NCBI GenBank assembly: GCA_963798795.1
Contig: CAWCUZ010000007.1
Coordinates: forward strand, 124,001-188,000
Origin: CAWCUZ01 sp963798795
GTDB lineage: Bacteria > Acidobacteriota > Vicinamibacteria > Vicinamibacterales > SCN-69-37
Length of the DNA stretch: 64,000 bases
Direction of reading: 5' to 3'
Shown: positions 43,010-50,894 of the stretch, piece by piece
Numbering within the stretch: position 1 is the stretch's first letter
How the letters are laid out: each line of letters begins with the position of its first letter
Made by a program: the position numbers and the translations under genes
The notes under the pieces: model-generated
What the model was told of the DNA's origin: nothing
What the model saw: only the letters and a program-made list of their open reading frames with translations
The model's database searches: none

Positions 43010-44835
43010 CGCATCCGATCAGCCACGGCCCCTTGCCATTGGTGGTCGGGGTCACAGGACACCGCGACCTGCGCCCCGAGGATGTTCCCGCCCTCGAGGC
43101 GCTCGTCCGCGCAACGCTGACCGGGGTCCAGGAGCGCTACCCGGCGACGCCGCTGCGGCTGCTCTCGCCGCTCGCGGAGGGAAGCGATCGGCTCGTGGCG
43201 CGCGTCGCACGCGAGGCCGGCGTCCGGTTCGTGGTTCCGCTTCCGCTGCCGCAGGCCCTCTACGAGGAGGATTTCGAAACGGAGGCGTCGCGGGCCGAGT
43301 TCAGGGAGCTGCTCGCCGCCGCCGCGCACGTCTACGAACTGCCCCTCGTCGAGGGCAACACGCCGGAGGGGCTTCGCGAACCGGGCGACCAGCGGGATCG
43401 CCAGTACGCCCAGGTCGGCGCGTTCATCGCGCGCCACAGCCAGGTGTTCCTGGCGCTGTGGGATGGCCGCGAAGGCGCCGGGTTCGACAAGACCGGCGGG
43501 ACGAGCGAGATCGTCCGGCTCAGGCTGGAGGACGCCTCGACCTCGGATGAGCCCTCGGCGGGACTGCTCGGTCGAACGACGAGCGGACCCGTGTATCACA
43601 TCGTGACGCCGCGCCGATCGGCCCCCGCTCCGGAGCACGCCCTCACCTGCCGACTCCTGCTGCCGATGCACCAGGCCGGCGCCACGCTCGAGGAGCTGTA
43701 CGGCTGGATGAACCGGTTCAACGAAGACGCGCTGGCGCATCGACACGTGCTGGACCAGACCCTGGCAGGCAGCCGGGCCGCCCTGCTCGCGGATTCGCCG
43801 GCCGAGCGCGACGCGATGTCCGGCTGGATGTCGCCGTCGGCGCGTGAGACGCTCGAGCACTATGGCGTGGCCGACAGCCTGGCGCTGCACTTCGGCGCCC
43901 GGATGCACCAGGCCCAGCGGCGGCTGGTCGTCTGGGTCTTCGGTGCGGCCCTGTGCTTCAACCTCTTCCATTCGCTCCCGCATCCGCACGTCCCCGAGGA
44001 CGCGTCGCTGGCCGAACGCCTCGTGGCCGTGCCCTGGTTGCTCCTGGCGTTTCTGGCGGCGTCCTGGATCGCCAGCCATTGGGTGCACCGCCCGGCCGGC
44101 CGGGCCGACTATCAGAACCGGTACCAGGACTATCGCGCGCTGGCCGAGGCGCTCCGGATCCAGTTCTTCTGGCGCGTCGCAGGGATCGACGATCCGGTCG
44201 TCGATCACTATCTCAACAAGCAGCGTGGTGCTCTCGAGTGGATCCGGAGCGCCTTGCTCGCCTGGGATGCGGTGGAGCCGGGCCACCGTCGTTCCGCCGA
44301 TGTGCCCGAGGCCGCGCGGCCGAAGCTCCTGGCGCTGGTGGCACAGCGCTGGGTGACGGAGCAGCGCCGCTACTACACCGCACGGGCGGGGCGTGAACAC
44401 GCGGCGCTCGAAAACGAGAAACGGCGAATCCGGTGGCTCGTGCGATTGAGCGTCGGAACGGGGCTGGCGCTGGCGCTGATCCTCACGGTGCCGCTGCTGG
44501 TGCCGTCGCCGCCGCTCGAGGCGCTCCGGCGCTGGGTCGAGGGCCCGTGGGTCCACGGCCTGATGAAGGCGGCCATCGTCACGTTCGCGGTCATCGCCGG
44601 CCTCTGGCATGGCTACAACCAGCAGATGGCCCGCTCCGAACACGCGAAGCAGTTCGACCGGATGGGTGGTCTGTTCGCCGGCGCCGAACGGCGCCTGACG
44701 TCGCTCCTCGAGGCCGGAGCCTACGACCGGGCCCTGGCGCTGCTCGAGGCGGTCGGCCGCGAGGCCCTCGAGGAGAACGCCGACTGGGTGCTCCTGCACC
44801 GTGAACGGCCGCTCGAGGTGCCGCACTCCGGTTGA
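43006..44835 (+). CDS. SLOG-domain protein with SLATT-like membrane region
   Basis: The protein has 609 residues. The N-terminal SLOG Rossmann domain has VVGVTGHRDLRPEDV (13-27), LLSPLAEGSDRLVARVA and FVVPLPLPQALYEEDF, the pattern of nucleotide-derivative sensors in this superfamily. Four hydrophobic helices lie near 305-325, 340-362, 470-495 and 515-537. RADYQNRYQDYRALAEALRIQFFW between pairs is typical of SLATT domains, which are predicted pore-forming effectors. Translationally coupled (ATGA) to the channel-RyR gene. Together they look like a nucleotide-activated membrane conflict or stress system; the ligand is unknown. Confidence 0.82.
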   Translation: MTHPISHGPLPLVVGVTGHRDLRPEDVPALEALVRATLTGVQERYPATPLRLLSPLAEGSDRLVARVAREAGVRFVVPLPLPQALYEEDFETEASRAEFRELLAAAAHVYELPLVEGNTPEGLREPGDQRDRQYAQVGAFIARHSQVFLALWDGREGAGFDKTGGTSEIVRLRLEDASTSDEPSAGLLGRTTSGPVYHIVTPRRSAPAPEHALTCRLLLPMHQAGATLEELYGWMNRFNEDALAHRHVLDQTLAGSRAALLADSPAERDAMSGWMSPSARETLEHYGVADSLALHFGARMHQAQRRLVVWVFGAALCFNLFHSLPHPHVPEDASLAERLVAVPWLLLAFLAASWIASHWVHRPAGRADYQNRYQDYRALAEALRIQFFWRVAGIDDPVVDHYLNKQRGALEWIRSALLAWDAVEPGHRRSADVPEAARPKLLALVAQRWVTEQRRYYTARAGREHAALENEKRRIRWLVRLSVGTGLALALILTVPLLVPSPPLEALRRWVEGPWVHGLMKAAIVTFAVIAGLWHGYNQQMARSEHAKQFDRMGGLFAGAERRLTSLLEAGAYDRALALLEAVGREALEENADWVLLHRERPLEVPHSG

Positions 44836-44877
44836 GCGGGTCCGTCCCGCCGGCCCACGTTCGAGCCGCGCCGGCGG

Positions 44878-47091
44878 TCAGTCGGTGAAGGTCACGCTCT
44901 CGGCGAAGGCGGTCGAGTTCATCAAATCCTTGATGCTCTGATTGGCGCCGACGATCTCGACGTTCTCGTCGGTCTGGAGCTTCTGCGTCGCGAAAATCAG
45001 TTCACGAACGGCCGCGGTCCCCATCGACTTGAGATCCGCCATCCGGATCACCACACGCGCCGGCTGCGCCTGCACGATCTCGCCGACCCGGTCGTTGAAG
45101 AAGGGCAGCGCCACGTGATCGAGCTCGCCGGCCAGTGAGAGCGTCGCCACGCCGTCGGCGATGGCCAGCGTCGCCGAGAAGTGCTCGAGGCCCTGGACGG
45201 GAACCAGCCGGACCCTGATCTTCGCGGCCTCGGTCGTGGCCGGTATCTTCACCGTCAGATGTTCGGCGTCGAACTCCTTGTAGTCGTCGCCATTGACGGT
45301 CACCGATTCGATGCGGACGCTGCCGGCCGGCAGCAGGTCCGGTGCGACGCGGAGCAGATTGTCCGCGAAGCCGCCCGGTTTCGGCTTGAAAAAGAGGTCG
45401 AGCGGCTGCTTGGTGATCAGCAGGTTCGTGTAGACGGCGGCCAGGTAGTCCAGCTCGAACGAATGGTATCCGCTCATCGAGTGGCTGCCCTTGTTCCGCT
45501 CGGTGCCCAGCAGGAACGGCAGGCCGTTGGCGAACACGTTGAAGTAGACCGCGCCGGAGTCGTGGTCGAGGAAGAACGTGTTGTAGAACGCGGCCGACTC
45601 GCGTGCATGTTTCCGGTACTGCGGGCGTTTGAGGGAGCCCGTCAGGATCAGATACGCGAGGATCCCCTGTTCCTGCTGCCACCAGGCCTTCCGGTCGTGG
45701 AACGCGAAGCGGTGAAGCCGCTGATCCGGCGTCAGGGCCCGCTCCACGACGTCGTACCACCCGCCGCGCTGGGGATCGCCGCCGTGCCTGGGCATCAGGT
45801 CGGCGATCTTCTCGGCGAGGGCCAGGTACCGTTCGTCCTGCTTCAGGTGATAGACGCGCATCAGATTCCACGCGATCTTCAGGTTGTGCCCGACGACGGC
45901 GCGGTTCTGCTGCCAGCCCCATTCGCGATCCGCGGCCCAGTCCTCGTGGAACTTCTCCTGGACGAACGCGCTGTTGTCGTAGTCGGGGAACTTCTCCGCA
46001 ATGGTGTTCGCGGTTTCGATGAGCATTTCCTCGTGGGCCGGGTCGCCGGTCGCCAGGAGCAGGTTGATCAGATAGGCGGGCGCGTGGTCGCCGACCGAGT
46101 TCCAGTTCTTCCGCGCGCGGTTGTGCCCCAGCGACTCCACGTGCGGGTCGAACATCACGGGGTCGACGTGCGAGAAATAGCCGCCCTTCTCGTAGTCGCG
46201 GAAGTGGCGCTGGAACATGTTGAGGGTGCGGTCGATCGTCTTGCGGATCACGGGGTCGCCCGTGATGCGGTAGGTCTGCGTCGGCCCCGCCAGGGCATAG
46301 ATCTGCTCGTAGGCCGGGATGGCGTCGAAGTCGTCGCCGAACTCCGACGAGAGCATCTTGCGCTCGCGGGGTCCCAGCATCCGGCTGCGGCGCATGCCCG
46401 GGACCTCGGCCATCTTCGAGCCGAGGATCTTCCGGCCCTTCGCCTCCGAGAAGTCCACGGCGTGGTACCAGTAGCAGGTGTCCTCCACCGTGTCGACCGC
46501 GCAGAAGTGCTCGCGCAGGTACTCGCACCCCTTGTCGGCGGCCTCCAGGAACCGGTCTTCGCCCGTCAGCAGGAACGCCGACGCAAATCCGTAGATGAGG
46601 CGCGAGATCGTGTCGGTCTCCTGCCGCGTCGCGTCGATCGGCCGGCCGTAGAGATCGAGCATCGTGCGGTAGCGCCGGTAGTCGACCGGACCGTCCCCGA
46701 ACTGGGCCTTGTAGTAGAAGTTGCCGAGCTCGCGGATCTGCCGCACCCACCAGTCCGGCTTTTCGAAGACGAACTCGCTGGCGCCGCGTCCGACGAAGAT
46801 CAGGTGCTCGGCTTCGAGGACGTTGCCGATATCCGGGTAGAACACGCCGTAGGCGTACAGGTAGCGGCCCGCGGTCAGCATGTCGCGCATCTGGCTCGTA
46901 CAGTCGACGTACCCGTCGCCCAGATTCCTCGTCAGCTCGCCGTACGTCGACGCGCACAACCGGACCTGGAACGGACGTCCATCGGACGTCGTGAGCTGGA
47001 AGCCGTTGCGGTCCGCGTCCACGTCGGTGACGTATCCCGCAATGGTGTCCGAGAACGAGAAGTCGACGGCGGTTTTGCTGTCCACGCTCAT
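44878..47091 (-). CDS. AGE-like (alpha/alpha)6-barrel protein fused to a STAS domain
   Basis: The protein has 737 residues. The N-terminal ~100 residues form an unassigned beta-rich domain (GYVTDVDADRNGFQLTTSDGRPFQV). Residues ~115-560 resemble N-acylglucosamine 2-epimerase-like barrels (RLIYGFASAFLLTGEDRFLEAADKG, GYFSHVDP, NLKIAWNLMRVYHLKQDERYLALAEKIADLM, KAWWQQEQGILAYLIL). Residues ~635-737 form a STAS domain (GVATLSLAGELDHVALPFF, RVVIRMADLKSMGTAAVRELI). The expected phosphorylatable Ser/Thr position reads L-K-S-M-G-T, so a Ser is available. The fusion suggests a sugar-handling protein tied to partner-switch signalling. Last gene of a seven-gene operon. Confidence 0.8.
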   Translation of the reverse strand: MSVDSKTAVDFSFSDTIAGYVTDVDADRNGFQLTTSDGRPFQVRLCASTYGELTRNLGDGYVDCTSQMRDMLTAGRYLYAYGVFYPDIGNVLEAEHLIFVGRGASEFVFEKPDWWVRQIRELGNFYYKAQFGDGPVDYRRYRTMLDLYGRPIDATRQETDTISRLIYGFASAFLLTGEDRFLEAADKGCEYLREHFCAVDTVEDTCYWYHAVDFSEAKGRKILGSKMAEVPGMRRSRMLGPRERKMLSSEFGDDFDAIPAYEQIYALAGPTQTYRITGDPVIRKTIDRTLNMFQRHFRDYEKGGYFSHVDPVMFDPHVESLGHNRARKNWNSVGDHAPAYLINLLLATGDPAHEEMLIETANTIAEKFPDYDNSAFVQEKFHEDWAADREWGWQQNRAVVGHNLKIAWNLMRVYHLKQDERYLALAEKIADLMPRHGGDPQRGGWYDVVERALTPDQRLHRFAFHDRKAWWQQEQGILAYLILTGSLKRPQYRKHARESAAFYNTFFLDHDSGAVYFNVFANGLPFLLGTERNKGSHSMSGYHSFELDYLAAVYTNLLITKQPLDLFFKPKPGGFADNLLRVAPDLLPAGSVRIESVTVNGDDYKEFDAEHLTVKIPATTEAAKIRVRLVPVQGLEHFSATLAIADGVATLSLAGELDHVALPFFNDRVGEIVQAQPARVVIRMADLKSMGTAAVRELIFATQKLQTDENVEIVGANQSIKDLMNSTAFAESVTFTD

Positions 47092-47128
47092 TGATTCTGG
47101 GCTCCTCTGGCCGCCAGGACCGGATGGC

Positions 47129-49270
47129 CTATTGTGACATCAACGCGATGATGCTTCGCCCCGGCACGGAGACCGTCCGGCTCGCCACCAGGGGGTTCTC
47201 GCCGGGAGTCGGCAGGTCGGAGGGGGAGGGCGCCGCGGTATCGATGGCGACGTACCAGTCCCGCCCGGGCGCCTCGGGCACCTCGAACTCCAGCGGCTCC
47301 CAGAACATGTTCACCATCACGTGCAGATCCGGATCCGCGTCGACCCCGGCCAGGGTGAACGCCAGCACGCGCGCCTCCGGGTTGTCCCAGCCCGGCGCGC
47401 CCAGTCGCGTCCCGTGCCACTCGATGTCGCGCATGCCGCGGTCAGTCATCGCGCCCGTGAAGAAGCGCGGGGCCTGCACGGTCGCCAGCCGCTTGCGCAG
47501 GGCGATCATCTTCGACACGAACCGCACGATATCGGCATGCCGATCCCGGCGCTTCCAGTCGATCCAGCTGATCTCGTTGTCCTGGCAGTACGCGTTGTTG
47601 TTGCCCTGTTGAGTCCGGCGGAACTCGTCACCCGCCACGAACATGGGCACGCCGCGCGAGAGCAGGAGCAGCACGAAGGCGTTCTTGACCTGCCGCGTCC
47701 GGAGCGCCTCCACGGCCGGATCGTCGGTCGGGCCTTCGACGCCGCAGTTCCAGCTCAGGTTCTCATTGACGCCGTCGTGGTCCTCCTCGCCGTTGGCCCA
47801 GTTGCGCTTTTCGTTGTACGAGAAGACGTCGTTCAGCGTGAAGCCGTCATGGCAGGTGACGAAGTTGACGCTGTTGATCGGCAGGTGTCCCGTGCTCTGA
47901 AACGGATCCGCCGAACCCGTCAGGGCGTTGGCCACGGCCCCGATCATGCCCGGGTCGCCCTTGAGAAAGCTGCGGATCGCGTCGCGATAGCGGCCGTTCC
48001 ACTGGGCCCATCGGTACCCGGGAAAGTACCCGATCTGGTACAGCCCGGCCGCATCCCAGGCCTCCGCGATGATCTTCGCGTCGAGCAGTTCCTCCGACAG
48101 CTCGATGTTCCAGATCACGGGCGGGTACGCCATGACGCTGCCGTTCTGATCGCGCGCGAGGATCGATCCCTCGTCGAACCGGAACCCGTCGACGTGCATC
48201 TCGCGGACCCAGAACTCGAGAGACTCGACGATCATCTTCTCCGTGATCGGATGGTTGCAGTTGACCGTGTTCCCGCACCCCGAGTAGTCCATGTAGTACT
48301 GTCGATCCGATTCGACCGTGTGGTAGTAGAGGCTGTTGTCGAGCCCCTTGAAGTTGATCGTCGGGCCGAGATGGTTGCCTTCGCTCGTGTGATTGAACAC
48401 GACGTCGAGAATCACCTCGATGCCGGCACGATGCAGGGCCTTGACCATGTCGCGAAATTCCGTCAGGTGGGTGCCCTCCGCCGGAGACGTGCAGTACGCC
48501 CGATGCGGCGCGAAGAAGCTGACCGTGCTGTAGCCCCAGTAGTTGGTGAGCGGCCGGCCGTCCGGGCCGATCCGCAGCACCTCCGTCTCGTCGAACTCGA
48601 AGATCGGAAGCAACTCGACGGCCGTCACCCCCAGGGCCTGCAGGTGCGGGATCATGTCGACGACGCCACGGAATGACCCGGGATGCCGGGCGCCGGCGCT
48701 CGGATGCTGCGTGAAGCCGCGCACGTGCAGTTCGTAGATGATCGCCTCGTTCATCGGGCGGTTCAGCGGCCGATCGCCCTCCCAGTCGTAGCCGCCCGTG
48801 TCGATGACCACGCTGCGAAGCGATGTCGCGGCATTGTCCTCCGGTCCGCACGCCGCCGCCCGATCCCACAGATTGTTCGTATTGCCCTTGGCGTACGGAT
48901 CGACCAGCACCTTGCGCCGATTGAACCGGTGCCCGAGCTCCGGCTGGAAGGGGCCGTCCACCCGCAGCGCGTAGTGAGCGCCAGGCCGGAGGCCCAGCAC
49001 CTCGACGTGCCAGAAGTGGAACGTCTTGTTCGTCTCCGGGTACAGCATGATGCGCTCAACGGGCTCCGGATCGTCGTGCACGTTGAACAGCAGCAGCTCC
49101 ACGCTCGTCGCATGCTGCGAGAAGAACGCGAAGTTCACTCCCGCCGGCGTCACGGTTGCCCCGAGCGGGTGCGGCCGGCCCGGCCGCGTCCGATATGGCA
49201 CGGCCTGCACCGGCCGGCGCGGTCCCGCGCCCCGTCTCGTTCGACCGGCCCCCGCCGCCTCGCTGCTCAT
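47129..49270 (-). CDS. glgX: Glycogen debranching enzyme GlgX
   Basis: GH13 debranching enzyme of about 713 residues. The start is the ATG at 49270 with GGGGAG upstream; a GTG at 49336 would add 22 residues but lacks a ribosome-binding site and overlaps the VOC gene. An N-terminal CBM48-like domain (HPLGATVTPAGVNFAFFSQHATSVELLLF) precedes the barrel. Catalytic motifs: VDGFRFDEGSIL (nucleophile Asp), KIIAEAWDAAG (acid Glu), FVTCHDGFTL (third Asp), plus VILDVVFNHTSEG. It removes alpha-1,6 branches. Its partners here are not glycogen genes, apart from the AGE-like protein downstream. Confidence 0.93.
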   Translation of the reverse strand: MSSEAAGAGRTRRGAGPRRPVQAVPYRTRPGRPHPLGATVTPAGVNFAFFSQHATSVELLLFNVHDDPEPVERIMLYPETNKTFHFWHVEVLGLRPGAHYALRVDGPFQPELGHRFNRRKVLVDPYAKGNTNNLWDRAAACGPEDNAATSLRSVVIDTGGYDWEGDRPLNRPMNEAIIYELHVRGFTQHPSAGARHPGSFRGVVDMIPHLQALGVTAVELLPIFEFDETEVLRIGPDGRPLTNYWGYSTVSFFAPHRAYCTSPAEGTHLTEFRDMVKALHRAGIEVILDVVFNHTSEGNHLGPTINFKGLDNSLYYHTVESDRQYYMDYSGCGNTVNCNHPITEKMIVESLEFWVREMHVDGFRFDEGSILARDQNGSVMAYPPVIWNIELSEELLDAKIIAEAWDAAGLYQIGYFPGYRWAQWNGRYRDAIRSFLKGDPGMIGAVANALTGSADPFQSTGHLPINSVNFVTCHDGFTLNDVFSYNEKRNWANGEEDHDGVNENLSWNCGVEGPTDDPAVEALRTRQVKNAFVLLLLSRGVPMFVAGDEFRRTQQGNNNAYCQDNEISWIDWKRRDRHADIVRFVSKMIALRKRLATVQAPRFFTGAMTDRGMRDIEWHGTRLGAPGWDNPEARVLAFTLAGVDADPDLHVMVNMFWEPLEFEVPEAPGRDWYVAIDTAAPSPSDLPTPGENPLVASRTVSVPGRSIIALMSQ

Positions 49271-49325
49271 GGCGTCTTCTCCCCGCCGGCGCTTCGCCGC
49301 CGTGTCCGGCTGTTCGCGATCGGTT

Positions 49326-49778
49326 TCATCGGTCACCGCCGACCGGCGCGGCCGGCACCGTCGCCGGATCCTGATCGACGAATCCCTGGCTGATCTCGAC
49401 GACGTTCCCGTCAGGATCGGCCACCCACACGGTGCGCCAGCCCGGAATGAACGCGCCGAAGTCGAGCGGCCCGAGCGTCACGTGGGCGTCGCCGCCCATG
49501 GCGGCGAGCGTCGCCTCGACATCCTCGACCTTGAAGGCGATGTGGCGCCAGCCCGCGGCATGGGATCCGTCCGCGCCGGGCGCCGGACCGGGCCGGCCGC
49601 CTTCGGCCTGGAACAGCTCGAGCAGCATGCCGCCGTTGCGCAGGAAGACGATCTGCTGACCCTCTCCGAGCGGGACGACCCGCGCTCGCGTGAAGCCGAA
49701 GTGCCGGGCGTAATAGCGCTCGGTCGCGAGCGGATCCCCGCACGAGAGGGCCACATGGTTGAAGGCGAGCGACGACAT
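49326..49778 (-). CDS. VOC-family (glyoxalase/dioxygenase-like) protein
   Basis: The protein has 150 residues. Two beta-alpha-beta-beta-beta units: FNHVALSCGDPLATERYYARHFGF and WRHIAFKVEDVEATLAAMG, closing with RTVWVADPDGNVVEISQGF. Metal ligands are plausible at His8, Glu (MLLELFQAE), His (WRHIAF) and Glu (VVEIS), as in glyoxalase I-like or extradiol enzymes. Substrate unknown. Located between a DJ-1-like gene and glgX, 16 bases after the former. Confidence 0.88.
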   Translation of the reverse strand: MSSLAFNHVALSCGDPLATERYYARHFGFTRARVVPLGEGQQIVFLRNGGMLLELFQAEGGRPGPAPGADGSHAAGWRHIAFKVEDVEATLAAMGGDAHVTLGPLDFGAFIPGWRTVWVADPDGNVVEISQGFVDQDPATVPAAPVGGDR

Positions 49779-49794
49779 CAGACTCCTCCGAATC

Positions 49795-50370
49795 CTACGC
49801 GCCAGCGCCCGAGAGCCTGTCGATGATCGTCCGGGCGAAGAGGTGGCAATGGCCGCCTGTCCGAGCCGTGATCAGGTCCCCGTCGACGACGACATCCTCG
49901 TCCCGATAGACCGCGCCGTAGCTCCGGGCGTCGCCGATCAGATTGTTGTGCACCGTGACGTTCCGGCCGCGTACCAGATCCGGTGCCGGCGCGACGAGCC
50001 ACATGCCGTGACAGATGATCCCCTTGAGGATGCCCGGCTCGGCGAACGCCCGCTTCAGCAGGGCCGTCGCCGGCGGAATCCGGTTGACGTCCTCCGTGTA
50101 CCGGAGGCGGTCCGCCACGATCCCGGAGGGCACGATGATCGCCGCATAGCTCCTGAGCGTGTCGTCGTCCATGCCCTCGAAGCTCTCGCGACACTCGAAC
50201 GGGTAGTGCTCCTCGTGGCCCTTGAACGTGATCGACGGCTGACCCCAGAGACGGCTCAGGAAATGCAGCTCCGCGCCTTCTTCGGGAAACCGGTGCTCGT
50301 AGTAGAAGATCTCCTTTTCGTAGAAGTCGCTTTCGATCAGCACCGCGATCTTCTTGCCGCGTAACGACAT
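49795..50370 (-). CDS. DJ-1/PfpI family protein (short form)
   Basis: The protein has 191 residues from the ATG at 50370. KKIAVLIESDFYEKEIFYYEHRFPEEGAEL is the family opening with its conserved Glu pair. The nucleophile elbow is GIICHGMWLV (Cys followed by His), and NLIGDARSYGAVYRDEDVVVDGDLITART is the family C-terminal signature. Such proteins act as glyoxalase III, hydratases, isonitrile hydratases or deglycase-like enzymes; the role cannot be fixed by sequence. The same operon holds a second, longer DJ-1 protein. Confidence 0.9.
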   Translation of the reverse strand: MSLRGKKIAVLIESDFYEKEIFYYEHRFPEEGAELHFLSRLWGQPSITFKGHEEHYPFECRESFEGMDDDTLRSYAAIIVPSGIVADRLRYTEDVNRIPPATALLKRAFAEPGILKGIICHGMWLVAPAPDLVRGRNVTVHNNLIGDARSYGAVYRDEDVVVDGDLITARTGGHCHLFARTIIDRLSGAGA

Positions 50371-50415
50371 GATCACCTCGACGAGGCGGAGCATCGGCCG
50401 GACGGGCCGGCTGCG

Positions 50416-50859
50416 CTACAGCCTCGCGAATCCCGGCGCGTACTTGAACGGCTCGACCGTCGCGTTGTAGGTGACGATCTCCAGCCCGTACGCGTTCTTC
50501 GACGACGCGCGAACGGTCCAGCGCTGCGTCGCGTCCATCGAGACGCGCTTGCTCTTGGCCGCCGGCGGCTCCCACCAGCTCGCCTGCCAGCCCACCACGA
50601 CGTCGACCACGGCCTCGGCGCCCGAAATCGACGCGTCGACCGACTGCACGTTGTGGTTCTCGTCGAAGAACAGGTTGGTCACCCGGTCGTACCAGCGCTT
50701 GAAGCTGGCGCGATCCCGGATGTCGCCGTCCGGAAACTGCATCGTGAGCCCGTCGTCGGCCAGCAGAGCGTAGCACTGATCGATCGGGGCATGCTGGTCG
50801 AGGGCCAGGTACCAGGCATTGACGAGTCGTCGGATTCCGTCGGCAGTCAGGGCGCTCAT
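50416..50859 (-). CDS. SnoaL-like / NTF2 family protein (6)
   Basis: The protein has 147 residues from the ATG at 50859, 9 bases after GAGGAGG; an ATG at 50868 abuts that site and is unlikely. Features: IRRLVNAWYLALDQHAPIDQCYALLADDGLTMQFPDG, FKRWYDRVTNLFFDENHNV, AEAVVDVVVGWQASWWEPPA. It is divergent from the SnoaL group at 36-39.7 kb but has the same fold. It follows the ThDP enzyme by 35 bases and may handle its product. Confidence 0.83.
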   Translation of the reverse strand: MSALTADGIRRLVNAWYLALDQHAPIDQCYALLADDGLTMQFPDGDIRDRASFKRWYDRVTNLFFDENHNVQSVDASISGAEAVVDVVVGWQASWWEPPAAKSKRVSMDATQRWTVRASSKNAYGLEIVTYNATVEPFKYAPGFARL

Positions 50860-50894
50860 GGATGACATCCTCCTCTTTCAGGGCGCGGGGCGGC

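Noticed and set aside
45181..47094. 637-residue open frame on the plus strand
   Set aside because: Antisense shadow of the AGE-STAS gene; no recognisable motif.
47129..49270. Trehalose synthesis (treY/treZ) operon with glgX
   Set aside because: No TreY or TreZ is present; the neighbours are DJ-1, VOC and AGE-STAS genes.
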